Shown here: positions 8,690 through 18,979 of the stretch, piece by piece
How the letters are laid out: each line of letters begins with the position of its first letter
Position numbering within the stretch: the first letter of the stretch is position 1
Origin: Halomonas smyrnensis AAD6
GTDB lineage: Bacteria > Pseudomonadota > Gammaproteobacteria > Pseudomonadales > Halomonadaceae
Assembly (NCBI RefSeq): GCF_000265245.1
Contig: NZ_AJKS02000009.1
Location: 56,053-120,052, forward strand
DNA length: 64,000 nucleotides
Direction: 5' to 3'
Program-made: the position numbers and the translations under genes
The notes under the pieces: model-generated
What the model saw: only the letters and a program-made list of their open reading frames with translations
The model's database searches: none
Told to the model about the DNA's origin: nothing

Positions 8690-8734
8690 TCGAACCATCG
8701 TTCCAACTATTGTATTACTGGAATTATTGTTCCA
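8690..8734 (+). promoter_or_regulatory. Tandem candidate IolR operators upstream of iolC
   Basis: TGGAATTATTGTTCCA (8719-8734) is a perfect TGGAA-N6-TTCCA inverted repeat. TCGAACCATCGTTCCA (8690-8705) is a near-perfect copy starting 29 bp upstream. They sit in an AT-rich patch about 110 bp before the iolC start, the likely promoter of iolC-iolD-iolE-iolA. Confidence 0.75.
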
Positions 8735-8843
8735 TTTTATCTAGCATCGAAATGAAAGCCGACGTATCACGCAACCACGGCCGCTAGAGCCCACCGATCG
8801 AGCCTCCGCCGTCGGGCGCCGGCCTCAAGCAGGAATCGACTCT

Positions 8844-10784
8844 ATGAATCATGCCAATCCTCTGGATCTGATCTGTCTCGGCCGTGTCGCCGTCGACCTC
8901 TACTCGGAGCAGCTCGGCAGCCGCCTAGAAGACGTCTCGAGCTTCGCCAAGTACCTGGGAGGCAGCTCCGGCAACGTGGCCTACGGTACCGCCCGCCTCG
9001 GCCTGAAGTCCGCCATGCTGTCCCGGGTCGGCGACGAGCAGATGGGCAACTTCGTGCGCGAGGAACTGGCTCGCACCGGCGTGGACGTAAGCGCCCTGCA
9101 GACCGACCCCGAGCGCCATACCGGCCTGGTGCTGCTGGCGCTCAAGGATCGCGACAGCTTCCCGCTGCTGTTCTATCGTCGCGACTGCGCCGACATGGCC
9201 ATCGAGGCTGACGCCATCGACCCGGCCTTCATCGCCCGCGCCAAGGCGCTGGCCATCACCGGCACCCACCTGTCCACCGACACCACCGCTCGCGCCTGTC
9301 GCAAGGCGCTGGATGCCGCCGCCGCCCATGGCGTCAAGCGGGTGCTGGACATCGACTACCGGCCGGTGCTCTGGGGCCTGACCTCCCCTGGCGACGGCGA
9401 GACCCGCTTCATCGCCGACGAGTCCGTGACTCGGGACCTCAAGGCCTGGCTTGACGACTTCGACCTGATCGTCGGCACCGAGGAGGAATTCCACATCGCC
9501 GGCGGCAGCACCGATACCCTCACCGCCCTGCGCGCGGTGCGCGAGGTCAGTGACGCCACTCTGGTGTGCAAGCTCGGTGCCCTGGGCTGCGTGGTCTTCG
9601 AGGACGAGATTCCCGCACGCATCGAGGACGGCATCCTCGTCGAAGGCGTCAAGGTCGAGGTGCTCAACGTGCTCGGCGCCGGCGACGCCTTCATGAGCGG
9701 CCTGCTGCGGGGCTGGCTGCGCGGCGAGGACTGGCAGACCAGCGCAGGCTATGCCAACGCCTGTGGCGCCCTGGTGGTCTCGCGCCACGGCTGCGCGCCG
9801 GCCATGCCCACCGAGGCCGAGCTGTTCGACTATGTGGCCCGCCGGAACTCGGTCAAGCGCCCCGATCAGGATGCCGGTCTCAATCACCTTCACCGCGCCA
9901 CCACCCGCGTGCCCAAGGAGTGGCCGCGGGTCTGCGGCCTGGCCTTCGATCACCGCCGCCAGCTCACCGACATGGCCCGCGAGGTCCACGGCGACCCCGA
10001 CCGGATCCCGGCCCTGAAGCAGCTGCTGGTCAAGGCCGCCGAGGAAGGCGCGCGCCGGGCCGGCCTCGAGACGCCGGCCATCCTGGTCGACGATCTCTTC
10101 GGCCAGGATGCCCTGAACGATGCCACCGGCAAGGGCTGGTGGATCGGCCGCCCGGTGGAGCTGCCGAGCTCCCGGCCGCTGCGTTTCCAGCACGGCGACG
10201 ACCTGGGCAGCCGCCTGAAGCACTGGCCGCGGGAGCACATCATCAAGTGCCTGGTGTTCTATCACCCGGACGATCCGGTCGAGCTGCGCCTGGATCAGGA
10301 GGCCCGCCTGCGCCAGCTCTACCAGGCCGCCTGCGACAACGGCCTGGAGCTGCTGATCGAGGTGATTCCGCCCAACCAGGCGGACATCGACGACCAGACC
10401 CTGGCCCGCGCCGTGCAGCGGCTCTACCACCTGAACATTCGCCCCGACTGGTGGAAGCTGCCGACCATGACCGATGCCGCCTGGGAGGCGGTCAGCCAGG
10501 CCATCGAGGCCCAGGACCCTCACTGCCGTGGCGTCGTGCTGCTGGGCCTGGATGCCCCGATGGAGGACATGAAGCGCGGCTTCAGTGCGGCCGCCCGCCA
10601 TGCCCAGTGCAAGGGCTTCACCGTCGGCCGCACCCTGTTCTCCGCTCCCAGCCGCGACTGGCTGGCCGGCCGCATCGATGACGGCCAGCTGATCGACCGC
10701 GTGGCCGGCAACTACGCCGAACTGATCGAGGCCTGGCATCAGCTGCGCGGCGCCCAGCCCATTGCAGAGGACACCCTGTCATGA
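8844..10784 (+). CDS. iolC: Bifunctional 5-dehydro-2-deoxygluconokinase IolC with C-terminal DUF2090 domain
   Basis: A 646-residue fusion. Residues 1 to about 325 are a PfkB/ribokinase-type kinase: the GGSSGN sugar-binding turn is at 40-44, and the LGAGDAFMSGLLRG signature puts the catalytic Asp at 281. It phosphorylates 5-dehydro-2-deoxy-D-gluconate. Residues about 335-640 are a DUF2090 domain resembling class I FBP/DKGP aldolases, which may replace the separate IolJ aldolase that makes malonate semialdehyde and dihydroxyacetone phosphate; no other iolJ is seen in the window. The fusion is common in Proteobacteria. The ATG at 8844 follows an AGGA site, and the gene overlaps iolD by 4 bp (ATGA). 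Confidence 0.95.
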   Translation: MNHANPLDLICLGRVAVDLYSEQLGSRLEDVSSFAKYLGGSSGNVAYGTARLGLKSAMLSRVGDEQMGNFVREELARTGVDVSALQTDPERHTGLVLLALKDRDSFPLLFYRRDCADMAIEADAIDPAFIARAKALAITGTHLSTDTTARACRKALDAAAAHGVKRVLDIDYRPVLWGLTSPGDGETRFIADESVTRDLKAWLDDFDLIVGTEEEFHIAGGSTDTLTALRAVREVSDATLVCKLGALGCVVFEDEIPARIEDGILVEGVKVEVLNVLGAGDAFMSGLLRGWLRGEDWQTSAGYANACGALVVSRHGCAPAMPTEAELFDYVARRNSVKRPDQDAGLNHLHRATTRVPKEWPRVCGLAFDHRRQLTDMAREVHGDPDRIPALKQLLVKAAEEGARRAGLETPAILVDDLFGQDALNDATGKGWWIGRPVELPSSRPLRFQHGDDLGSRLKHWPREHIIKCLVFYHPDDPVELRLDQEARLRQLYQAACDNGLELLIEVIPPNQADIDDQTLARAVQRLYHLNIRPDWWKLPTMTDAAWEAVSQAIEAQDPHCRGVVLLGLDAPMEDMKRGFSAAARHAQCKGFTVGRTLFSAPSRDWLAGRIDDGQLIDRVAGNYAELIEAWHQLRGAQPIAEDTLS

Positions 10785-12628
10785 GCACCATTCGACTCAC
10801 CATGGCCCAGGCACTGGTCAAGTACCTGGCCGCCCAGTACATCGAGCTCGACGGTGAGGAAGTGCCGCTGTTCGCCGGCACCTTCGCCATCTTCGGCCAC
10901 GGCAACGTGGCCGGCCTCGGCGAGGCGCTGTATCACGCCCAGGAGCAGCTGCCGACCTACCGCGCCCACAACGAGCAGACCATGGCGCATGCCGCCATCG
11001 CCTACGCCAAGGCCAAGGGGCGCCGGCAGATGATGGCGGTCACCAGCTCGATCGGCCCCGGCGCCGCCAACATGGTCACCGCCGCGGCGCTTGCCCACAC
11101 CAACCGGCTGCCGCTGCTGCTGCTGCCCGGCGACACCTTCGCTACCCGCGATCCAGACCCGGTGCTGCAGCAACTCGAGCATTTCAATGACCCGACCATC
11201 ACCGTCAACGACTGCTTCCGCCCGGTATCGCGCTATTTCGACCGCATCATGCGTCCGGAGCAGCTGCTGACCAGCCTGCCCCAGGCCATCGCCACCCTGC
11301 TCGACCCGGAGCATTGCGGCCCGGCCACCCTGTCGCTGCCCCAGGACGTGCAGACCTTTTCCTATGACTACCCGGCACGCTTCTTCGCCCGGCGCGTGCA
11401 CCGCATCCGCCGCCCGGTGCCCGAGGCCGTCGAGCTCGACGAGGCCCTCGCGGCCCTGCGCGGCGCTCGCCAGCCGCTGATCATCGCCGGGGGCGGCGTG
11501 CACTATGCCGACGCCTGCCAGACGCTGGACCGCTTCGCCCGCGACCACGGCATTCCCGTGGCGGAGACCCAGGCCGGCAAGGGCGCCCTGCCCGATGCCC
11601 ACCCCCTGAGCGTGGGCGCCATCGGCGTCACCGGCAGCGCGGCCGCCAACCGCCTGGCCGAACAGGCCGATGTGATCCTCGCCGTGGGTACGCGCCTGCA
11701 GGACTTCACCACCGGTTCACGGGCGCTGTTCGAGCGCGACGACCTGACCCTGGTGGCCTTGAACGTCGGCCGCTTCGACAGCGCCAAGCACCATGCCCTG
11801 CCGTTGACCTGCGATGCGCGGGAGGGGCTCGAGGGGCTGACCGCCGCCCTCGGGGACTGGCATGCGAACGACGCATGGCGCGAGCAGGCCGGTAGTCTCA
11901 AGCGGGAATGGGACGAGGTAGTGACCCGCGTCACCGCCGATCATGGCCTGCCCCTGCCCACCGATGCTCAGGTGATCGGTGCGGTGAATCGCCAGGCCGG
12001 CGAGGACGGCACCGTGGTCTGCGCCGCCGGCGGCCTGCCCGGCGAGCTGCACAAGCTCTGGCAGCCGGCCGGACCGGGCAGCTATCACGTGGAATATGGT
12101 TTCTCCTGCATGGGCTACGAGATCGCCGGCGGCCTGGGCGTCAAGATGGCCCGGCCCGAGCGCGAGGTCTTCGTGATGGTCGGTGACGGCAGCTACCTGA
12201 TGCACAACTCGGAGCTCGCCACCTCGGTAATGCTCGGCCACAAGCTGATCGTGGTGGTGCTCGACAACCGCGGTTTCGGCTGCATCAACCGGCTGCAGCA
12301 CGCCACCGGCGGCGCCGGCTTCAACAACCTGCTCGAGGACTGCCGCACGGTCCCGGAAGGCGCGCCCAAGACCGACTTCGCCGCCCACGCCCGCGCCCTG
12401 GGCTGCCAGGCCGAGTCGGTCAGCGGCATCGCGGCCCTGAAGGCGGCGCTCGTGCGTGCCCGCCAGGCCTCGTCGACCTATGTGATCGCCCTGGACACGG
12501 ATCCCCTGCCGAGCACCGCCGAGGGGGGCGCCTGGTGGGACGTCGCGGTACCGGAGGTCTCCGAACGCGAGGAGGTCAACACGGCCTATCGCGGCTACGT
12601 CGAGGCCAAGGCTCGCCAGCACCGCTGA
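10781..12628 (+). CDS. iolD: 3D-(3,5/4)-trihydroxycyclohexane-1,2-dione hydrolase IolD
   Basis: A 615-residue thiamine-diphosphate enzyme of the acetolactate-synthase fold. IolD hydrolytically opens the ring of the IolE product to give 5-deoxyglucuronate. The catalytic Glu lies in THRAHNEQTMAHA-type sequence near residue 65 (YRAHNEQTMAHAAIAYAKAK). The TPP/Mg motif is GDGSYLMHNSELATSVM near residue 470, ending in VVLDNRGFGCINRLQ. FSCMGYEIAGGLGVKMA is specific for IolD. The start overlaps the iolC stop by 4 bp, which implies translational coupling. Confidence 0.95.
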   Translation: MSTIRLTMAQALVKYLAAQYIELDGEEVPLFAGTFAIFGHGNVAGLGEALYHAQEQLPTYRAHNEQTMAHAAIAYAKAKGRRQMMAVTSSIGPGAANMVTAAALAHTNRLPLLLLPGDTFATRDPDPVLQQLEHFNDPTITVNDCFRPVSRYFDRIMRPEQLLTSLPQAIATLLDPEHCGPATLSLPQDVQTFSYDYPARFFARRVHRIRRPVPEAVELDEALAALRGARQPLIIAGGGVHYADACQTLDRFARDHGIPVAETQAGKGALPDAHPLSVGAIGVTGSAAANRLAEQADVILAVGTRLQDFTTGSRALFERDDLTLVALNVGRFDSAKHHALPLTCDAREGLEGLTAALGDWHANDAWREQAGSLKREWDEVVTRVTADHGLPLPTDAQVIGAVNRQAGEDGTVVCAAGGLPGELHKLWQPAGPGSYHVEYGFSCMGYEIAGGLGVKMARPEREVFVMVGDGSYLMHNSELATSVMLGHKLIVVVLDNRGFGCINRLQHATGGAGFNNLLEDCRTVPEGAPKTDFAAHARALGCQAESVSGIAALKAALVRARQASSTYVIALDTDPLPSTAEGGAWWDVAVPEVSEREEVNTAYRGYVEAKARQHR

Positions 12629-12738
12629 ACCGCCACCAGAGAGCCACCGCGCACTCACCGGCAATCACTGACTGACACGCACCATGAGCGGTCGCCTGAC
12701 GCCACCCCGGCGGCCGCATCGCCTTCAAGGAGCACGCC

Positions 12739-13638
12739 ATGAGCATTCGCCTCGGCATCAACCCGCTGACCTGGACCAACGACGACCTGCCGAGCCTCGG
12801 CGGCGACACCCCCCTGGAGACCTGCCTGACCGAGGGTCGCGAGGCCGGCTTCTCGGGCTTCGAGCTCGGCCAGAAGTTTCCCCGTACCCCCGATGCCCTG
12901 TCGAAGGTGCTGGGTGACCATGACCTGTCGCTGGTCTCCGGCTGGTATTCCAGCCGCCTGCTGGAGCGCAGCCCCGAGGAGGAGATCGAGGCGATCAAGG
13001 ATCACCTCCAGCTGCTCAAGCAGTGCGGCGCCAAGGCCATGGTGTTCTGCGAGGTCAGCCGCTGCATCCACGGCGACCAGTCCCGCCCGGTCTCCCAGCG
13101 CCCGACTCTCAGCGACGCCGACTGGGTGCGCCTCACCGAGGGCCTCAACGTGGTCGGCGACTACCTGAAGGCACAGGGCGTGCACATGGCCTATCACCAC
13201 CACCTGGGCACCGTGGTGGAAAGCCAGGCGGATGTCGAACGCCTGATGGATAACACCCGCGATTCGGTGGGCCTGCTGCTCGATTTCGGGCATCTGGTCG
13301 GTGCCGGCGGCGATCCGCTCGCCATCGCCACCCGCTACGCCTCCCGCATCCAGCATGTGCACTGCAAGGACATGCGCTTCCCGGTACTCGATGAATGGCG
13401 CAACCGCGACAAGAGCTTCCTCGACGGAGTGCTCGATGGCCTCTTCACCGTGCCGGGCGACGGCAACATCGACTTCCTGCCCACGCTGCAGCACCTGCGC
13501 GACAACGGCTACCAGGGCTGGCTGGTAGTGGAGGCCGAGCAGGACCCGAAGGTGGCCGACCCGCTGACCTATGCCCGGCGGGGCTATCGCAACCTGCATG
13601 CCCTCGCCGAACAGGCCGGCTTCACGATCGGCAAGTAG
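12739..13638 (+). CDS. iolE: Inosose dehydratase IolE
   Basis: A 299-residue xylose-isomerase-like TIM-barrel protein. IolE dehydrates scyllo-inosose to 3D-(3,5/4)-trihydroxycyclohexane-1,2-dione. Characteristic segments are LGINPLTWTNDDLPSLGG at the N-terminus, the metal-site region AYHHHLGTVVESQADVERL, DFGHLVGAGGDPLAI, and HVHCKDMRFPVLDEWR. The last Glu/metal segment is GWLVVEAEQDPKVADPLTYA. The ATG at 12739 follows AAGGAGCACGCC, a good ribosome-binding site. It is 110 bp after iolD and 111 bp before iolA on the same strand. Confidence 0.95.
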   Translation: MSIRLGINPLTWTNDDLPSLGGDTPLETCLTEGREAGFSGFELGQKFPRTPDALSKVLGDHDLSLVSGWYSSRLLERSPEEEIEAIKDHLQLLKQCGAKAMVFCEVSRCIHGDQSRPVSQRPTLSDADWVRLTEGLNVVGDYLKAQGVHMAYHHHLGTVVESQADVERLMDNTRDSVGLLLDFGHLVGAGGDPLAIATRYASRIQHVHCKDMRFPVLDEWRNRDKSFLDGVLDGLFTVPGDGNIDFLPTLQHLRDNGYQGWLVVEAEQDPKVADPLTYARRGYRNLHALAEQAGFTIGK

Positions 13639-13749
13639 GCCGCCCGCGACGCCACGACCCGACACGCAGCAGGCGTCATCGCGATGCGATGACGCGAGCT
13701 TCGAAGACATCAATATTCGACGACATCTTTGACGACACAGGTATCCGAC

Positions 13750-15252
<1,503 letters not shown>

Positions 15253-15280
15253 CCAACGCCCGATCTCGCGTTCCATCTTC

Positions 15281-15308
15281 ACGCCGGGCCTCGTGCCCGG
15301 CGTTTTTT
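15281..15308 (+). terminator. Rho-independent terminator after iolA
   Basis: A perfect 9-bp stem ACGCCGGGC/GCCCGGCGT (15281-15303) with loop CTCGT is followed by six T residues. It begins 28 bp after the iolA stop. The next gene starts only 15 bp after the T-run, so any expression of that gene from the iol promoter would depend on read-through. Confidence 0.9.
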
Positions 15309-15322
15309 CAGGAGTCTACGCC

Positions 15323-15748
15323 ATGCCCCTCGTGACCATCAGTGTACCCGCCCATCGTCCCGCCGCTTGGCGCAAGCAGGTTGCCAACCTGGTCAATGCC
15401 GCGGTGATCGAAACGCTCGACTTCCCGGCAGACGATCGCTACCAGCTCCTCCAGTGCTTGCCGGCCGAAGACATGGAGCTACAGCAGCGCAGCGGCGACG
15501 CCGTGGTCCTGCAGTTGACCATGCGCGCCGGCCGCCCGATTGAGGCCAAGCAGGCCTTCTATCGGCGCATCGCGGAGGATCTTCGCCTACATGCCGACAT
15601 CGACCCCGCCAACGTAATGATCGTGATCACCGAGAACCGCGACGCCGACTGGTCGTTCAGCGACGGCGTGGCACAGTTCCTGGAAGAGTCCGATGTCCCG
15701 GCAGGCTGCTTCTTCAGGCCGGAACGCGAGACTAGTCCTGTGTCGTGA
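15323..15748 (+). CDS. Tautomerase-superfamily protein
   Basis: A 141-residue protein that starts MPLVTISVPAHRPAAWRKQV. The proline after the initiator Met would be the N-terminal catalytic proline of the 4-oxalocrotonate-tautomerase superfamily once Met is removed. DMELQQRSGDAVVLQLTMRA and PANVMIVITENRDADWSFSD match the longer Tautomerase_2-type proteins found in many Proteobacteria. The ATG at 15323 has a good CAGGAG site; the frame is open from 15215 but overlaps iolA and the terminator. Its substrate is unknown. Location beside iolA hints at acting on a keto-inositol or semialdehyde intermediate, but that is a guess. Confidence 0.75.
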   Translation: MPLVTISVPAHRPAAWRKQVANLVNAAVIETLDFPADDRYQLLQCLPAEDMELQQRSGDAVVLQLTMRAGRPIEAKQAFYRRIAEDLRLHADIDPANVMIVITENRDADWSFSDGVAQFLEESDVPAGCFFRPERETSPVS

Positions 15749-15893
15749 ACGCTGGGAAACACCGGCTCAGGAGTCGGAATATCGCGTCATGGCGCGTCAA
15801 GGCAACCGGTGGTGCCTCCATGGCGCGTTTTTCATGCGCTCGACCGCTGCCCCCCCCCTTTGCCGGCCAGACGAACCGCTTCTCAGGGGGTAG

Positions 15894-15947
15894 ACCAAAG
15901 TATGGAACGCTTATATTGAATGAAAACTTTATGGAATCTATATTCTA
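15894..15947 (+). promoter_or_regulatory. Candidate IolR operators upstream of the NCS1 permease
   Basis: ACCAAAGTATGGAACG (15894-15909) carries the half-site TGGAA at 15903, and TGGAATCTATATTCTA (15932-15947) is a TGGAA-N6-TTCTA inverted repeat exactly 29 bp further. The region is strongly AT-rich and lies 72 bp upstream of the permease start. Confidence 0.65.
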
Positions 15948-16018
15948 AAACAAGCATTCCATTTGTTTCACCGGTAGCGCCCCCGGTGGATTACTTACAA
16001 AAGAAAGGAGCGAGGCAC

Positions 16019-17731
16019 ATGAGCACGCCAGCCCAGTCCTACGCCGCCAGCGAAATACCTGTAGATGGCACCGGCGGAGCCGGAGAATTCGAGCGCCAGA
16101 GGATCCCCCCCAGCCAGCAGCTCAGCGGCAAGTATTTTCTCGGCGCCTACGCTGGCGAACACGTCGCCGGCACCGAGTTCGTCATCGGGGCTTCCCTGGT
16201 CTCGCTGGGGGTCAGCACCGTCGACCTGCTGTGGGGCCTGCTGATCGGCAACCTGATGGCAGTGCTCTCCTGGGCCTGGATCTGCAGCCCATTAGCCACA
16301 CGTTCTCGCATGACCATCTATTGGTACCTGGAGCGCCTCGCCGGTAAACGCCTTGCTGCCGTCTACAGCCTCTTGAATGGTCTGATCTTCGCCGTCACCG
16401 CCGGCGCCATGATCACCGTATCGGCCTCGGCCTTTCGCGTGGTCACCAGCATCCCCCCGCAAACGGCTTGGTACCCTCAAAGCTTGAGCTTCGTCGCGCT
16501 GGTGCTGTTCGTCGGCGCCATCACCGTGTGGATGACGATCAAGGGCTTCAAGCTGATCGCCAATTTCTCTACCGTCTGTTCGCCATGGATGGCGGCCATG
16601 TTCCTGGCCAGTGGCGTCATATCCGTTCCGGTACTGCTGCACATGGGCGAGCTCGAGGGATTCGCGACGTTATCCGGCGTGGTCGATACCTTCGTGTGGT
16701 CCGGTACGACGCCAGAGGGCGATCCCGGCATTTCCATGTGGGTGATCGCGGCCTGGGCCTGGGGCTGTAACCTGCCCATGCACCTTGGCATGAGCGACAT
16801 GAGCATCCTGCGCTTCGCCCGCAAGTCTTCCTATGGCTACTTCTCCGCGGCCGGCATGTACATCGGCCACTACATGGCCTGGGTCTGCGCCGGCCTGATG
16901 GGTGCCACCGCCGCACTGCTGGCTCAGTCCGAGTTACTCGGCATGGATCCCGGTGGCATCGCTTTCCGTATCCTCGGCGCCATGGGCCTGGTCGCTGTGG
17001 TGGTCGCCGGCTGGACCACGTCAATCCCGAGCCTGTACCGCGCTGGATTGGCGTTCCAGTCCGTCTTCACGCAGTACTCCCGCGTTAGTGTCACCGTCGC
17101 GGCGGGCGTCGTGACCACACTCATCGCCTGTTTTCCGTTCGTGTTCACCCAGTGGCTGAACGTGTTGTCCTATTTCTTCATCCTGATCGCACCGATCGGC
17201 GCCATCATCGTGGCCGAACACTTCCTCCTGCCGCGACTTGGCATGCGCCCCTTCTGGCGCGAAGCCCAAGGGCTTCGCCACAACAAGCCGGCCGTCCTGG
17301 CGTGGATCATCGGTATTGGTGTAGGGGTTGCCCTGCTGCTCGAGGGTTCCGTGCATCTCTTCGCGCTGTTCATTCCTGGATGGCTGGCAAGCTTGGTCGC
17401 CTATCCCCTGCTGTGTCGGGCCACTGGCGTAGAGAAGCATCATGACGATGACGTTTACCTTGATGCCTATGGGCCAGTACAACCGGAGGAGACCGTTGGC
17501 ATGAGTGCTCAACAGGCGCCGGTCAACGTCCGTGATCCTTGGTACTTCATTGCCATCGGATGCCTGTTGATCATCTTGGGGGCTGCTGGCTGGGCCTGGC
17601 TCGAGGAAGGCGGTGTTATCGCTCACCTGGAGGCCTTCCAGAACCTGATCGTGGTACCAACTGCACTCTATTTCCTCGCCGCGACTCTGTGGATGCGCAA
17701 TCGTCGCAAGCCTCGGCACCAGCCGTCCTAA
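16019..17731 (+). CDS. NCS1-family (purine-cytosine permease-like) transporter, possible inositol transporter
   Basis: A 570-residue membrane protein with about 12 hydrophobic segments. SGKYFLGAYAGEHVAGTEFV leads into the first segment, and GCNLPMHLGMSDMSILRFAR and VAGWTTSIPSLYRAGL are NCS1/CodB-like motifs. NCS1 members import nucleobases, hydantoins, allantoin or thiamine by cation symport. The ATG at 16019 follows AAAGGAGCGAGG, a strong ribosome-binding site; the frame is open from 15920. It shares IolR-like half-sites with the iol promoters and is followed 96 bp later by an IolG-like dehydrogenase, so an inositol or inositol-derivative cargo is plausible, though unusual for the family. 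Confidence 0.85.
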   Translation: MSTPAQSYAASEIPVDGTGGAGEFERQRIPPSQQLSGKYFLGAYAGEHVAGTEFVIGASLVSLGVSTVDLLWGLLIGNLMAVLSWAWICSPLATRSRMTIYWYLERLAGKRLAAVYSLLNGLIFAVTAGAMITVSASAFRVVTSIPPQTAWYPQSLSFVALVLFVGAITVWMTIKGFKLIANFSTVCSPWMAAMFLASGVISVPVLLHMGELEGFATLSGVVDTFVWSGTTPEGDPGISMWVIAAWAWGCNLPMHLGMSDMSILRFARKSSYGYFSAAGMYIGHYMAWVCAGLMGATAALLAQSELLGMDPGGIAFRILGAMGLVAVVVAGWTTSIPSLYRAGLAFQSVFTQYSRVSVTVAAGVVTTLIACFPFVFTQWLNVLSYFFILIAPIGAIIVAEHFLLPRLGMRPFWREAQGLRHNKPAVLAWIIGIGVGVALLLEGSVHLFALFIPGWLASLVAYPLLCRATGVEKHHDDDVYLDAYGPVQPEETVGMSAQQAPVNVRDPWYFIAIGCLLIILGAAGWAWLEEGGVIAHLEAFQNLIVVPTALYFLAATLWMRNRRKPRHQPS

Positions 17732-17827
17732 CCGGATTAGCTAACACATTGCCATGCGTGTTCCAGCCCCATTCAGAAGCATGCCGCCGGCATGACCCGA
17801 CTTTACACAACCCATAGGACGCAACTC

Positions 17828-18844
17828 ATGACTCTCAAGATCGGTGTGATCGGCACTGGCGCTATCGGCCGCGAACACATTCATCGCATCACTCACACGC
17901 TCAAGGGCGCTCGGGTGGTAGCGGTCAATGACTTCAACCCCGAACAGGCCCATGCCGTGGTCGATGATCTTGGCCTCGACGCCCAGGTCTACGCCAGCGG
18001 CGTGGAGGTCATCCAGGCCCCCAACGTCGATGCTCTGATCGTCACCTCGTCAGGGCAGACCCACGAGGAGTTCGTACTAGCGGCCATCGATGCCGGTAAG
18101 CCGGTATTCTGCGAGAAGCCGCTGGCGGTCACAGCCGAAGGCTGTCGCCGCATCGTTGACGCCGAGATGCAAGCCGGACGCAAGCTGGTCCAGGTGGGTT
18201 TCATGCGCCGCTTCGACCACTCCTACCGTCAGCTCAAGCAAACGCTGGGCGCCGACACCATCGGCGCTCCGCTGATCCTGAACTGCGTCCACCGAAACCC
18301 TCAGTCGCCGAGCGCGGACTTCAGCGGCGACATGGCGCTGACCGATTCCTGCGTTCACGAATTCGACGTGCTGCGTTGGCTGCTCGAGGACGACTATGTC
18401 AGCGCCCAGGTGATCCAACCGCGCAAGACGCGATTGTGCAACGAGTCACTGCAGGATCCCCACGTCATCCTGCTGAGTACCCGTGCAGGCATCCACATCT
18501 CCATCGAGAGCTTCGTCAACTGCCAGTACGGCTATGACATTCAGTGCCAGGTGGTAGGCGAGAGAGGTACCGCCAGCTTACCCGAGCCGGCCAGCGTGTC
18601 TGTACGCCATGCGGCCAAGCTGTCCTCAGACATCCTGGTCAGCTGGAAAGATCGCTTCATGGACGCCTTCGACGTCGAGTTCCAGGAATGGGTTGATGCA
18701 ACCACCCAGGGACAAATGACCGGCCCCAGCGCCTGGGATGGCTACGTGGTCGCGGTGACCAGCGATGCCTGCGTCAAGGCCAAGCATTCCGGCCAGATCG
18801 AGCCCATCGAGCTGCCCGAGCGTCCGGCCTTCTACGACCGCTAG
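17828..18844 (+). CDS. IolG-like inositol dehydrogenase (Gfo/Idh/MocA family)
   Basis: A 338-residue NAD(P)-dependent dehydrogenase. The Rossmann motif is IGVIGTGAIGREHIHRI. FCEKPLAVTAEGCRRIVDAE carries the family EKP motif, and MALTDSCVHEFDVLRWLLED has the Asp-His catalytic pair seen in IolG. The ATG at 17828 is where homology begins. It lies 96 bp after the NCS1 permease and 135 bp before an SDR gene, all plus strand. It may oxidise a different inositol isomer (scyllo- or D-chiro-inositol) from the main IolG; this is inferred from redundancy, not from any residue. Confidence 0.85.
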   Translation: MTLKIGVIGTGAIGREHIHRITHTLKGARVVAVNDFNPEQAHAVVDDLGLDAQVYASGVEVIQAPNVDALIVTSSGQTHEEFVLAAIDAGKPVFCEKPLAVTAEGCRRIVDAEMQAGRKLVQVGFMRRFDHSYRQLKQTLGADTIGAPLILNCVHRNPQSPSADFSGDMALTDSCVHEFDVLRWLLEDDYVSAQVIQPRKTRLCNESLQDPHVILLSTRAGIHISIESFVNCQYGYDIQCQVVGERGTASLPEPASVSVRHAAKLSSDILVSWKDRFMDAFDVEFQEWVDATTQGQMTGPSAWDGYVVAVTSDACVKAKHSGQIEPIELPERPAFYDR

Positions 18845-18979
18845 GCGCTTAAAGGCCCGCGTATCGGACGGACGACGCCGGCCGCCCCCATTACGCCGCC
18901 CTGCCCAGGGGCGGCGTCTGACTGCCGCATGGCCCGCGCCATGCCACTCCATTTTCAAGACTCATCAAGGAGAATCCCC

